Assembly (NCBI GenBank): GCA_934085875.1
Contig: CAKOHQ010000003.1
Span: 1 to 57,645 of the forward strand
From: an uncultured Bacilli bacterium
GTDB lineage: Bacteria; Bacillota_I; Bacilli_A; RF39; UBA660
Reading direction: 5' to 3'
DNA length: 57,645 nt
A program made the position numbers and the translations under genes. Below the pieces are notes generated by a model. That model was not told the DNA's origin. It worked only from the letters and a program-made list of their open reading frames with translations, and ran no database searches. This document shows, piece after piece, positions 32,990-43,030 of the stretch (positions within the stretch are counted from its first letter, which is position 1; every line of letters begins with the position of its first letter).

Positions 32990-33844
32990 TAATATAATTG
33001 ATATAATTACTGCATACAATCTTGATTTTAAAAATAAAGTATAATTAGTATCTGGTAAGATACTTTTTATTTGTGTATGAATAGATAATCCTCCAAAAGA
33101 TAAATATACTGTACTTAATAATATTTTAATATTTGTACTTATATTTAGATATTCTAATCCCTTTAATCCAGTAGTTATTTCTAAGAAACCATTTAATATA
33201 TTTTTTAATAACATATTTTTTATTGGTAAAAGATTAATTATAATATTAAAGAATATTAAAGTACCTAATATCATTAATAAAGTATCTATTGTATCTTTTA
33301 TAATTTTAGATATATTTATTTTTCTTTTAATATAATTTGCTTTTAAATCTATATAATTTATATTTCTAAATATTAAACCTACTATAATATTAGATATAAT
33401 TATTATAATTATTATTTTAATAGATATAGACTTATTTAAATATAAAATGAGTAAACTATATATTAATAAAATATTATAATTAGAAGTAAATAGTAATAAT
33501 TTATCTGATAAAGTATTTGATATTAAATTATTATTTACTAAATCATTTATATATTTAGCATTGGATGGACTACCTGTAAATAGACTTAGAAAATATATAA
33601 ATATACCATAATTAGAACACTTAAATATTTTATTAAATAATTTACCAAATATATTACAAATATTTATAATTAAATTAGATTCTATAATTAGACTTGTTAT
33701 AATAAACATAGGTAGTAGATTTGGTACTATATTTTTAAACCATAAAATAACAGTATTATATATAGTGTAATACATTATATCTTTTTTAATAAATATTAGT
33801 ATGAAGAAAAAAATTGTTGTTAGTTTTGTTAATTTGTTTTTCAT
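32969..33844 (-). CDS. YlbJ-like sporulation membrane protein
   Basis: A 291-residue protein with about eight membrane segments. It has the YlbJ marks: PNLLPMFIITSLIIES, the loop FTGSPSNAKYINDLV with NNLIS, and SFGGLSIHTQIKSIL near the end. YlbJ is a mother-cell SigE gene needed for a heat-resistant spore in Bacillus. It sits near a YlbL-like gene, as ylbJ and ylbL do in Bacillus, though here divergent. Confidence 0.75.
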   Translation of the reverse strand: MKNKLTKLTTIFFFILIFIKKDIMYYTIYNTVILWFKNIVPNLLPMFIITSLIIESNLIINICNIFGKLFNKIFKCSNYGIFIYFLSLFTGSPSNAKYINDLVNNNLISNTLSDKLLLFTSNYNILLIYSLLILYLNKSISIKIIIIIIISNIIVGLIFRNINYIDLKANYIKRKINISKIIKDTIDTLLMILGTLIFFNIIINLLPIKNMLLKNILNGFLEITTGLKGLEYLNISTNIKILLSTVYLSFGGLSIHTQIKSILPDTNYTLFLKSRLYAVIISIILLTLFII

Positions 33845-33912
33845 AATAAAATATATTTATTTATTCTTAAAAAATTCATGAGTATTATGGTATAATAGTT
33901 AGGTGATGAGAT

Positions 33913-34920
33913 ATGAAAAAGATATTTAATAGTATTAAAAAGTTTTTTAAAGAAAATTATAAGGGTATACTTATATTAGTTTTTATATATTTATTATTTA
34001 ATTTTAAGTTAGATTTTAGTATATATAGTCCTGGTGGATTAATTAATTTAGATAATAGAATAGAAAGTAAAAGTGATATTAATAAAAGTAAGGGTAGTAT
34101 TAATATGACTTATGTTAAATTAATTAAGGGAACAATACCAACTTATTTACTAGCTAAAGTTATACCTACTTGGGATATGGTTAGTAATGATGATATTACT
34201 TATGATGGAGATATAGATGAAACTATAAAGATAGATAAATATTATTTATTAGAAAGTATATCTAATGCTTATATGGTTGCATATAACTCTGCTGGAATTG
34301 ATTATTCTATAAAAAAAAGTAATAATTATGTAACTTATATATATGAAAAAGCAAAAACTGATTTAAAACTATTTGATAATATTACAAAATATGATAATAT
34401 AGAATTTACTACATTTAGTGAAATGCAAAGATATATTACAAGCAAAAATGTGGGAGATAAAATATCTTTTGATGTTACACGTAATGGCAAGAAAATAAAA
34501 TGTTATGCTGAACTAATAGAAATTGATGGCAAAGCTAAAGTAGGTTTAACTTCTGCTGTTATTAACGAATATAACAGTGATGTAAATGTGAAAGTTAAAA
34601 GCAAATACAGTGAATCAGGTTCTAGTGGAGGATTTATGACCGCTCTTGCAATATACAATGCTATTAGTGAATATGATATTACAAAAGGAAGAGTAATTGC
34701 AGGAACAGGAACAATCGATAGTGAAGGTAATGTTGGTGAAATAGGTGGTGTAACATATAAACTTGCAGGTGCTTATAAAAATGGTGCAGATATTATGTTA
34801 GTTCCAAAAAGTAATTATGAAGAAGCATTAAATTATAAGAAAAAACATAAATTAGATATAGAATTAATTAGTATAGAAAAATTTGAAGAAGCAATCAAAT
34901 TTCTAAAAGAGGAGGGTTAA
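33913..34920 (+). CDS. YlbL-like membrane-anchored Lon-type (S16) protease
   Basis: A 335-residue protein: one N-terminal membrane anchor (about 17-32), an outer region with SPGGLI and a reduced PDZ domain (about 110-200), and a Lon-type peptidase domain. The catalytic dyad is seen as Ser238 in ESGSSGGFM and Lys283 in GGVTYKLAGA. YlbL-type proteases remove the division inhibitor YneA in Bacillus after DNA damage. The gene is one base before the next start, so they are coupled. Confidence 0.85.
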   Translation: MKKIFNSIKKFFKENYKGILILVFIYLLFNFKLDFSIYSPGGLINLDNRIESKSDINKSKGSINMTYVKLIKGTIPTYLLAKVIPTWDMVSNDDITYDGDIDETIKIDKYYLLESISNAYMVAYNSAGIDYSIKKSNNYVTYIYEKAKTDLKLFDNITKYDNIEFTTFSEMQRYITSKNVGDKISFDVTRNGKKIKCYAELIEIDGKAKVGLTSAVINEYNSDVNVKVKSKYSESGSSGGFMTALAIYNAISEYDITKGRVIAGTGTIDSEGNVGEIGGVTYKLAGAYKNGADIMLVPKSNYEEALNYKKKHKLDIELISIEKFEEAIKFLKEEG

Positions 34921-34921
34921 A

Positions 34922-35848
34922 ATGAAATATTTTATATTTATAAGTCAATATTTGAAAATGAATAATAACAATATTCCAATTGAAAAAATAAAATTTTTAA
35001 AAGAAGGAGAAAACAATAAAGTTGACATTTTTTCAATGTCACAAATTAGCAATGATACTGATTTTATTATAAAAAATCAAAAAATAATTGAAAAGAGATG
35101 TTCAATTAAAATAGTAGTAGAAGTAGATGAAAAAGAAATAAAAAATACTAAATTTATTAATGCAAAAAAATATAAACATATAGAAAAAAGTAAATATGAA
35201 TTAATAGAAGAAAAAGAACTAAGTTTAATTAATTATGCGCTTATATATGATATGAGTGTAAAAGATTTAAATAAAGGTAAAATTGTCATGGTAGATAAGA
35301 AAAATGGATATTACATAATTAATACAGATGATAATTTATTATATGCGAGTGATTTCAAACAACAAAGACAATATTTAAAAATGAAAGATAGTTTGTGTGA
35401 TATTTATTTTTACACTGAAGACTCTGACATATTAAATAAATATAAAGAAGATTTAACAGTATTTGAAAGAATCAAAGATGACAAATACAGACTTAAATCA
35501 GGAAAGTTTTTTCTAATAGATAGTATAAATTACAATGTAGCAAAAAATTTAGATTATGTTAGTTTTAATATATTAAGAGAGCTATCAATCGATAGTGTAC
35601 AAGTGTATTATGAAAAAAAAGACGAAAATGGAAAATATAATGTATCTTCAAAAAGAACTAACGCATTTCAAAAAAAAGCTTATTTAATAGTCAATTCGTC
35701 TCTAAATAATTATTTATATAATAAAAATATACATGATCTATTGCCATTTATAAATGTCTTTATTTATGAAGATATAAATTATACAAAAACAAATCTAAAA
35801 GATTATTTACAAGAAAAAAATATATTGAAATACATAAAAAAACCATAA
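34922..35848 (+). CDS. Unknown protein coupled to the YlbL-like protease
   Basis: A 308-residue, Lys/Asp/Tyr-rich soluble protein. The GAGGAGGG ribosome site lies inside the end of the protease gene. It has no membrane segment or signal peptide. A central stretch (KIVMVDKKNGYYIINTDDNLLY) looks beta-rich. No family recognised; coupling suggests work with the protease or under the same control. Confidence 0.6.
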   Translation: MKYFIFISQYLKMNNNNIPIEKIKFLKEGENNKVDIFSMSQISNDTDFIIKNQKIIEKRCSIKIVVEVDEKEIKNTKFINAKKYKHIEKSKYELIEEKELSLINYALIYDMSVKDLNKGKIVMVDKKNGYYIINTDDNLLYASDFKQQRQYLKMKDSLCDIYFYTEDSDILNKYKEDLTVFERIKDDKYRLKSGKFFLIDSINYNVAKNLDYVSFNILRELSIDSVQVYYEKKDENGKYNVSSKRTNAFQKKAYLIVNSSLNNYLYNKNIHDLLPFINVFIYEDINYTKTNLKDYLQEKNILKYIKKP

Positions 35849-35851
35849 TAA

Positions 35852-35884
35852 AAAAATCTTAACTGATTCAAAGTTAAGATTTTT
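35852..35884. terminator. Bidirectional terminator
   Basis: A perfect 12-bp stem (35852-35863 with 35873-35884), A-rich on one side and T-rich on the other. It serves the upstream operon and the tRNA-Ser gene from the other strand. Confidence 0.85.
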
Positions 35885-35898
35885 ATATACTTAATTAA

Positions 35899-35989
35899 TG
35901 GCGGAGTGAGAGGGATTTGAACCCTCGCAGCAGTTGCCCGCTCTACATCCTTAGCAGGGACGCCTCTTCAGCCTCTTGAGTATCACTCC
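35899..35989 (-). tRNA. tRNA-Ser (anticodon GCT)
   Basis: A 91-base class II tRNA on the minus strand: acceptor GGAGTGA/TCACTCC, anticodon loop CTGCTAA giving GCT, a long variable arm, T-loop TTCAAAT and an encoded CCA. Confidence 0.93.
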
Positions 35990-36105
35990 ATGCCCGATAA
36001 ATAAATTTTACTATAATACTAAATATTTGTCAATTTTTTTTTAATAAAATTATTGAAAAAAAAACAATTATAGTTTAAAATTAATATATGAAAGTAGGTA
36101 ACGTA

Positions 36106-37419
36106 ATGCAAATAGATTATATAAAAAAACGTTTAATTACTAGTATGATTGCAATTTTATTGTTAGTAATAGCATTATTTGGTATTACATATGCCTATTT
36201 CACAACAAGGGTAAAAGAAAATATTAGCGATAAAAATGTAGAAGTTTCAGCTGGAAAGTTAGAACTTACTTATGGTGATGGAAATGGAATAATAAAAATA
36301 GACAAAATTGAGCCTGGTGATGATATTCCAGAAAAGACTTTTACAGTAGAAAATACGGGTACACATAAAATAGATCATTATGAGATAATATTAGAAAATT
36401 TACTTAATCAATTAGAATATTATAAAGATTTAACATATGAATTAACTTGTAGTAGTAATAAAAAAGAAAATTGTAATGGTAAAACGGGGGTCTTTCCAAT
36501 TTATAGTAATAGTATAACAATAAATGAAATAGAAGTTGAAGAAATACAGACTTATACTTTAAAACTTTATTATAAAGATACAGGTGTGGATCAATCAGCT
36601 GATATGAAAAAGAATATTTATGCAAGAATAAATATTAGAGATAACTATAAAGATTATACAAAACTTAATGTATATGGTAATAGTAATGGTTTGGGAACAC
36701 TTATAACTGATGAAAATGATAAACATTATAATAAATACAAAATTAATATAAATGTAGAACCAAAAAATATTTTTAATGTTTCAAATTATTCTTTACAAAC
36801 CATTAATGCTAAGGATTATACAAAAGATAGCAATATTGTAAAAATAAGAGGTAATGAAGGATACGGCGAATTGGCTTGGTCAGCAGGTGAATTGAGAATT
36901 ATTCCATCGAATATTTTAGAAAAGGATAAAAAATATGAAGTTGATATATTTTTGACACTTTTAGAACAAGGAAAATATAATAATTTGTTTATAATGTATT
37001 TAGGTGATGATGCAAATAATGCAAGATATAGAAAAAAATATTATGATAGTACTTTAAATAAAGAACAAACAGTATCATACACATTTACACCTAAAGTTAA
37101 CGTAACTGTAATTACTTTAAGACTAAACAATAATTATTGGATGTTTGATTTAAATAAATTAAAAATAAATGAAATACAATATGAAATGTATCTAGATGAA
37201 CCTTTAAGATGTTTAAATGATAAATGTGATTATATTGATTTTGTTAATAAAAAAATTGTTAGAAATATAGTTGATGAAAATGGTACTTTAAAAGAAAGAC
37301 AAGATATTTTAGAACAAGACATACAGGTTATAGATATAGGTAATATAGTAGATAGAATAATTAATATTAGTGATGATACAAATAAAGCTAGTAAAGTAGA
37401 AATAGAATATGATAAATAA
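36106..37419 (+). CDS. TasA/camelysin-like secreted surface protein
   Basis: A 437-residue protein. An N-terminal signal or anchor helix (about 13-30) ends in ITYAYFTT, then SAGKLELTYGDG, IEPGD and FTVENTG: the layout of TasA/camelysin proteins, which form matrix fibres or surface layers and are handled by SipW-type peptidases. The second half (about 215-365) looks like a carbohydrate-binding jelly roll (GNEGYGELAW, YWMFDLNKLKINEIQYEM). ATG 36106 follows AGTAGGTAAC; an ATG at 36088 lacks a site. The first domain shares spacing with the C-terminal domain of the repeat protein at 21.8 kb. Confidence 0.65.
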   Translation: MQIDYIKKRLITSMIAILLLVIALFGITYAYFTTRVKENISDKNVEVSAGKLELTYGDGNGIIKIDKIEPGDDIPEKTFTVENTGTHKIDHYEIILENLLNQLEYYKDLTYELTCSSNKKENCNGKTGVFPIYSNSITINEIEVEEIQTYTLKLYYKDTGVDQSADMKKNIYARINIRDNYKDYTKLNVYGNSNGLGTLITDENDKHYNKYKININVEPKNIFNVSNYSLQTINAKDYTKDSNIVKIRGNEGYGELAWSAGELRIIPSNILEKDKKYEVDIFLTLLEQGKYNNLFIMYLGDDANNARYRKKYYDSTLNKEQTVSYTFTPKVNVTVITLRLNNNYWMFDLNKLKINEIQYEMYLDEPLRCLNDKCDYIDFVNKKIVRNIVDENGTLKERQDILEQDIQVIDIGNIVDRIINISDDTNKASKVEIEYDK

Positions 37420-37510
37420 AATCATATTTTTTTCATGATTTAAAAGAAAAAATGTTTAATAAAAAAAATAATACTGATATAATATAATTAGATTAGTTAG
37501 GAGTTAATAT

Positions 37511-38359
37511 ATGATTATATGCATAGTAGGGCCAACAGGTATAGGAAAAACAAAACTCAGTATAGAATTAGCAAAAAAATATAATGCCATAATAATTAAT
37601 GGAGATTCAATGCAAGTTTATAAAGAATTAAATATAGGAACAGCTAAGATAAAAGAAGAAGAAAAAGAAGGAATTGATCATTTTCTATTTGATATAAAAG
37701 AACCTAATGAAATGTACACAGTTTATGATTATCAAAAAGATGCAAGACAATTGTTAAATCAATATAAAGATAAAAATATAATAATAGTAGGTGGAACTGG
37801 TTTATATATTAAGGCAGCACTATATGACTATATATTTGAAGAAGAAGAAAAAAATGATCAATTCGATAATTTAACAAACCAAGAATTATATAATATGGTT
37901 TTAAAAAAAGATAAAAACAGTGATATACATATTAATAATAGAAAAAGAATGATAAGATTTTTAAATAGATCTAATACAATAAATAATAAAAATAAATTAT
38001 TATATAATGTTAAATTTATAGGTTTAACTATTGATAGAAATATTTTATATGAAAGAATAAATAATAGAGTAGATAAAATGTTCGATGAGGGACTATTAGA
38101 AGAAGTTAAATCCTTATATGATAAAAATATAAATAGTAAAGCAGTTATGACAGGAATTGGATACAAGGAGATATATGATTATTTAAATGGTAATATAAGT
38201 CTAGAAGATGCAAAGAATTTAATAAAACAAAGAAGTAGAAAATATGCTAAAAGACAATATACTTGGTTTAATAATCAAATGAATATAAAATGGTTTAAAG
38301 TAGATTTTGATAACTTTAAAAACACAATAGAAAATGTTATTAATTATTTGGAGAAGTGA
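37511..38359 (+). CDS. miaA: tRNA dimethylallyltransferase
   Basis: A 282-residue enzyme that adds the isopentenyl group to A37 of tRNAs reading UNN codons. GPTGIGKT P-loop (7-14), INGDSMQVYKELNIGTAK, GGTGLYIKA and the C-terminal MTGIGYKEI and QRSRKYAKRQYTWF blocks are all present. It is slightly short of the usual 300-310. Four bases before the next gene. Confidence 0.95.
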   Translation: MIICIVGPTGIGKTKLSIELAKKYNAIIINGDSMQVYKELNIGTAKIKEEEKEGIDHFLFDIKEPNEMYTVYDYQKDARQLLNQYKDKNIIIVGGTGLYIKAALYDYIFEEEEKNDQFDNLTNQELYNMVLKKDKNSDIHINNRKRMIRFLNRSNTINNKNKLLYNVKFIGLTIDRNILYERINNRVDKMFDEGLLEEVKSLYDKNINSKAVMTGIGYKEIYDYLNGNISLEDAKNLIKQRSRKYAKRQYTWFNNQMNIKWFKVDFDNFKNTIENVINYLEK

Positions 38360-38362
38360 AAT

Positions 38363-38788
38363 ATGAATAGAGAGATAAAAGAAAAATTAGAAGAATTAAA
38401 AAAAACTAATGATAAAGAAATAATAAAAATGAAAATAATAGAATTATATTCTATACTATTAGGTTATTATTCAGGAATAAGAGATAAAAAGAATATAAAT
38501 TTAAATAATGATACTATAATAAAAGATATAGATGATAGATTAAAAGAATTAACTAATTCAAACTATAGTTATATTGATGGTGTTAGTTTTAGTATAAAAG
38601 ATAATTTATTCAGTAACATTAATTATTTAGTGCTTGATGATAATAAAAATATAAAAACATTATCAATAATATTAATGTCATTCTTATATGGATATGATTA
38701 TGTAGATTGTATAAATTTAACTTATAAAAAACAAAAATATAATAAAAAGATGTTAGAATTAAAAAGAGTATTGGATTTTTACAAATAA
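38363..38788 (+). CDS. Unknown protein after miaA
   Basis: A 141-residue, Lys/Asn/Ile-rich and likely helical protein with GGAGAAG before the ATG. Its start is 4 bases from the miaA stop, so they are co-transcribed. No motif recognised. Confidence 0.55.
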   Translation: MNREIKEKLEELKKTNDKEIIKMKIIELYSILLGYYSGIRDKKNINLNNDTIIKDIDDRLKELTNSNYSYIDGVSFSIKDNLFSNINYLVLDDNKNIKTLSIILMSFLYGYDYVDCINLTYKKQKYNKKMLELKRVLDFYK

Positions 38789-38811
38789 TAGTAAAATATT
38801 AGTCATTTAAC

Positions 38812-38840
38812 TTGAGAAAAACATTTATGTATTATATAAT
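38812..38840 (+). promoter_or_regulatory. Promoter of ftsK/spoIIIE
   Basis: TTGAGA (38812-38817), 17 bases, TATAAT (38835-38840), about 20 bases before the gene. Confidence 0.7.
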
Positions 38841-38860
38841 TTAATTATGGTGAAGATATT

Positions 38861-41059
38861 ATGGCAAAGAAGAAAAAACGTAAGAATACAAATGCTTCCA
38901 AAAACAAAGTAAGCATAGAATTTATAGGTTTAATATTAATTTTAATAGGAGTTATTGGAATTGGAGTTTTTGGACCAGTAGGCTCTATTATAAAACAATT
39001 TGGAGTATTTTTAGTTGGAACATATGTAAATATTCTAATATTATTTATAATTATATTAGGTGGCTATTTTATAATAAAAAGGGAAACACCTAAATTTTAT
39101 TCAAGTAGATTTATTGGAATATATGTTTTAACTTTTTCCATTCTAGGATTATCTCATATGAAATATGTAGATAAAGGTTTAAAATTTAAAGATTTTATGG
39201 AACTCTCAATAGAAAAGTTAATGAGTATTAAAGGCCCTGATTTCACTAATTTATCAAATGCTGGTGGAGGAATAATAGGAGCTATAAGTGGATGGAGTTT
39301 AAAAGCTTTATTTGATAGCAAAGGTGCTATGATAGTTTATTATGTTTTAATATTCTTTGGTGTAATACTTTTATTTGACCTTTCTATTGGTGATATTTTA
39401 GATAAGATAAAAGACAGTAAAGAAAAAATTAAGAATAGACCTAAAAAAGAAAAACAAATAGAAGATGAAGAAGAAGAGAATATAGAAGAAGAAACTGAAT
39501 TAGTTGATAATAAGGTAATAATTACTAGTCATGAAGATGCACATAATATAGGAAAAAATGTTCCAATACAAAATACTATAAGTGTTGAAAATACTAATAA
39601 TAATTCTAATAGTAATTATAAATTACCAAGTTTAGATATATTAGATCCAATAAAGAAAAAGAAGCAAGCTAACACAAGTGAATTTTTAAATAAGACGAAA
39701 ATTGCTTTGGAAAAAGTTTTAGCAGATTTTCAAATACATGGAAAAGTTGTTGAAATACATGAGGGACCAACTGTTACTCAATTTGAAGTTGAAATAGCAA
39801 GTGGAACAAAAGTAAGCAGAATAACAAGTATTAATAAAGAAATTGCTTTAGCATTAGCTGCAAAAGATGTACGTATACAAGCTCCAATACCTGGAAAAAG
39901 CACAGTTGGAGTAGAAATACCAAATAAAGTAACAAGCAGTGTGCCAATTAGAGAAGTTTTATCTAACATTCCAAGTAATATGGCAAATGCAAAAATATTA
40001 TTTTCACTAGGAAAAGATATAATGGGTAGAAATTGTTGTGCAGACATGGCTAAAATGCCACATCTTTTAGTAGCGGGTTCTACTGGTAGTGGTAAATCAG
40101 TTTGTATTAATAGTTTTATTGCAAGTATATTGATTCGTATGAGACCTGATGAATGTAAGTTAGTATTAGTTGATCCAAAAAAAGTAGAATTATCTAATTA
40201 TAATGGAATACCTCATTTAATGTGTCCAGTTGTAAGTGATCCAAAAAAAGCAAGTATTGCGCTTCAAAAAATAGTTGCGGAAATGGAGCATAGATATGAT
40301 TTATTTAGTGAAAAAAATGTAAAAAATATTGGTGGATATAATGAATGGGTAGAAAAAACTAATATGCAAGCAAATGCAGAAATAGAAAAGAAAATGCCTT
40401 TTATAGTTGTAATTATAGATGAATTAGCTGATTTAATGTTAGTTGCTGCAAAAGAAGTAGAAGATTCAATAATGCGTATTACACAAATGGCTCGTGCAGC
40501 AGGAATACATTTGATAGTTGCAACACAAAGACCATCAACAGATGTAATAACCGGTGTTGTGAAAGCAAATATACCAAGTCGTATATCTTTCGCGGTTGCT
40601 AGTCAAATAGACTCAAGAACAATTCTAGATATGGGAGGAGCAGAAAAATTATTGGGTAAAGGAGATATGTTATATTTACCAATGGGTGAAAATGCTCCAC
40701 TTCGTATACAAGGAAATTTTATAAGTGACGAAGAAACACAAAGATTAATTGATTATGTGTCAAAAGAACAGGTTGCTCAGTATGATAATACTTTAACAGA
40801 AGCAGCTCCTAACCATATGGCCGCTGGAGATGATTTTGAAAAAGAAGAGTATGATGATCCTCTTTATAATGATATTGTAGATTTTGCAATTGAAACTGGC
40901 AAAATAAGCGCATCATTAGTACAAAGAAGATTCAAAGTAGGATATAATCGTGCGGCAAGAATAATTGATTTATTAGAGGAAAGAGGAATAATAGGGCCAC
41001 AAAATGGATCAAAACCTAGAGAAGTTTTAGTAAAATTAGGTGAAACTGACAATGAATAA
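38861..41059 (+). CDS. ftsK: FtsK/SpoIIIE DNA translocase
   Basis: A 732-residue protein: four membrane helices (about 20-180), an acidic linker rich in Glu, an alpha/beta motor with Walker A GSTGSGKS (near 406-413) and Walker B VVIIDELADLM, and the C-terminal gamma winged helix (RRFKVGYNRAARIIDLLEERGIIGP) that reads directing DNA words. It pumps chromosomes through the division or sporulation septum. In a spore former this is the SpoIIIE-type role; the two cannot be told apart from sequence alone. Confidence 0.95.
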   Translation: MAKKKKRKNTNASKNKVSIEFIGLILILIGVIGIGVFGPVGSIIKQFGVFLVGTYVNILILFIIILGGYFIIKRETPKFYSSRFIGIYVLTFSILGLSHMKYVDKGLKFKDFMELSIEKLMSIKGPDFTNLSNAGGGIIGAISGWSLKALFDSKGAMIVYYVLIFFGVILLFDLSIGDILDKIKDSKEKIKNRPKKEKQIEDEEEENIEEETELVDNKVIITSHEDAHNIGKNVPIQNTISVENTNNNSNSNYKLPSLDILDPIKKKKQANTSEFLNKTKIALEKVLADFQIHGKVVEIHEGPTVTQFEVEIASGTKVSRITSINKEIALALAAKDVRIQAPIPGKSTVGVEIPNKVTSSVPIREVLSNIPSNMANAKILFSLGKDIMGRNCCADMAKMPHLLVAGSTGSGKSVCINSFIASILIRMRPDECKLVLVDPKKVELSNYNGIPHLMCPVVSDPKKASIALQKIVAEMEHRYDLFSEKNVKNIGGYNEWVEKTNMQANAEIEKKMPFIVVIIDELADLMLVAAKEVEDSIMRITQMARAAGIHLIVATQRPSTDVITGVVKANIPSRISFAVASQIDSRTILDMGGAEKLLGKGDMLYLPMGENAPLRIQGNFISDEETQRLIDYVSKEQVAQYDNTLTEAAPNHMAAGDDFEKEEYDDPLYNDIVDFAIETGKISASLVQRRFKVGYNRAARIIDLLEERGIIGPQNGSKPREVLVKLGETDNE

Positions 41060-41090
41060 AATATAAGATAAAAATTCTTATATTTTTTTT
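41059..41090 (+). terminator. Terminator after ftsK
   Basis: A perfect 9-bp stem (41059-41067 with 41077-41085) then T run. Confidence 0.8.
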
Positions 41091-41190
41091 AGAATTTTAT
41101 ATTGATTTTATTTATATTATGATATAATAAATAATTATAAAAAAAAATATAATTTAAAAATTTCAAATATTTAAATTTAGGAGGTTTTGA

Positions 41191-42329
41191 GTGAATATAA
41201 AGGATAAAATAGATGAAATACGTGGAAGTAAAATAATGATTATTTTCAAATTAATAAAGAAGAAGTTAATATCTTGAAGTCACAAAATGTGACCTCAAAA
41301 ATGATTAACCATGGTGGAGTTAGATATTTACCTTATGCATTTTCTAAAGAAGGAATAAGAACATTAAGCACAATTTTAAGAAAAGGAAATAGTAAGGAAA
41401 TAATTGATGAAATATTAGATGACTTTGAAGAAAAAAAAGAAATAGTATTGTCTAATAATTCCTCATTAATCCCAGTAAATATAGGCTCTACTTATCAAAA
41501 CATGATTTATGAAATAAGAGGTCAATTAGTAATGTTAGATAGTGACTTGGCAAAACTTTATGAATGTGTCAATGGAACAAAAGACATTAATAAAGCCGTA
41601 AATAGAAATAAGGTTAGGTTTCCAAATGATTTTTATTTTCAATTAACAGAAGAAGAATTTATAAACTTGAAGTTCCATTTTGGAACTTCAAGTTTGAATA
41701 ATTCCCACGGTGGTACTAGAAAACTTCCTTATGTTTTTACAGAACAAGGAGTAGCAATGTTAGCATCAGTATTAAAAACAGAAATTGCATCAAAAATAAG
41801 TGTTGGTATAATGCGAACCTTTGTTATGATGAGAAAATATATTTCTAAAACACTAATAAATTCTGACGCAATAATAAATAATCACGAAAATAGAATCAAA
41901 AAATTAGAAGAAACATTTAATAAATTAGAAGTAAAAAAAGAGCATTTATTTTTTGAAGGACAAATATATGACGCATATTCATTGTTAATTGAAATATTAA
42001 GTGTTGCAAAAGAAGAAGTCATAATAATAGATAACTATGCTGGTAAAGAACTATTTGATATATTGAAAGATATAAAATGTAATATAAAAGTAATAACAAA
42101 AAATATTAGTGATGAATTAATAAAAAAATATAATAAACAATACAATAATGTAGATATAATAAAAAATGATATATTTCATGACAGATTTATAATAATAGAT
42201 AGAAAAATATTGTATCATTCAGGATCGAGTTTTAAAGATTTAGGTAAAAAGTGTTTTGCAATTAATAAAATAGAAAATAAAAATATTTTAAAAATCTTAT
42301 TAAAAGAAATAAACTATTCGATCGAATAG
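41191..42329 (+). pseudogene. ORF6N-domain protein with PLD-like tail, N-terminal part collapsed
   Basis: GTG 41191 has AGGAGG upstream and starts a frame (NIKDKIDEIRGSKIM) that stops near 41277. The next frame resumes the same kind of protein (DYFQINKEEVNILKSQNVTS...YLPYAFSKEGI). The first ORF6N copy thus lost about 40 residues plus the frame between IRGSKIM and DYFQ. A second, complete ORF6N domain follows (YEIRGQLVMLDSDLAKLYE...RKLPYVFTEQGVAMLASVL), then a linker and a PLD-like tail with HDRFIIID. ORF6N proteins are phage- or plasmid-type DNA-binding proteins. A shorter product from an ATG at 41301 might still be made. Confidence 0.7.
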
Positions 42330-42330
42330 T

Positions 42331-42579
42331 TTATAATAACATTTTATATCTGTTAACTAATCCATTTATTTTAACAAAATTTTCATTAGAAAAATTATTT
42401 TTATATTTGCTCAAAGTAAATGAATTAGGATTAGTTAAAACTTCCTTATATCTTGTTTTAATAAAATTAAATATAAAATCTAATTCATTTCCGTTTAATC
42501 TAATATTGTTTTTTAAAGCAAACGAATTAATATCTTCTTTAGATAATTTACTAATATAAGGCTCAACTAAGTTCAACAT
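42331..42579 (-). CDS. Small helical protein, DUF2624-like
   Basis: An 82-residue soluble protein, probably all helix (LSKEDINSFALKNNIRLNGNELDFIFNFIK). The order and size recall the DUF2624/YqfT family of spore-forming Firmicutes, but the match is weak. ATG 42579 follows GGTGATT; a longer frame to 42666 runs over the divergent promoter region and is not chosen. Confidence 0.55.
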   Translation of the reverse strand: MLNLVEPYISKLSKEDINSFALKNNIRLNGNELDFIFNFIKTRYKEVLTNPNSFTLSKYKNNFSNENFVKINGLVNRYKMLL

Positions 42580-42677
42580 ATAATCACCATTATATAATAT
42601 GTTTCTACGATAAATATAATTACCAAAACTTGCTTTAAAATAAATATAGTGTATAATAAAGATCAACGAGGTGACTT

Positions 42678-42986
42678 ATGGAAAAATATATTGGTGATAT
42701 TTATTTAATTACAAAAATAAATAAAAAATTATTAAAGTATTTATCAACAAATGATATTATAGATGATGATTACTTAGTAGCATGTGAATATGTACTTGCT
42801 AAAGAAAATGCATCTCTAATAAAGAAAGAAAATTATTATATTGATGTAGAAAACTTAGATGAAAAAGATTTAAATAATCTACACGATAATAAATTGTTAA
42901 AAACCGAAATATATGATCCATTCATTGGACAATTATTTGTAAAAAATATAAGAAAAATAAAAGAATTAAAAAATATTTTTAAATAA
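42678..42986 (+). CDS. Unknown small protein
   Basis: A 102-residue soluble protein with GAGGTGA before the ATG, divergent from the DUF2624-like gene and 44 bases before the transpeptidase gene. Charged helices with an aromatic centre (ENYYIDVENLDEKDL). No family recognised. Confidence 0.55.
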   Translation: MEKYIGDIYLITKINKKLLKYLSTNDIIDDDYLVACEYVLAKENASLIKKENYYIDVENLDEKDLNNLHDNKLLKTEIYDPFIGQLFVKNIRKIKELKNIFK

Positions 42987-43030
42987 GAGTATTTTTTATA
43001 TTTTTTTTCATAATAATAAAGGGTGACATT

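Noticed and set aside
37419..37442. Terminator after the TasA-like gene
   Set aside because: There is a 7-bp stem but no T run after it.
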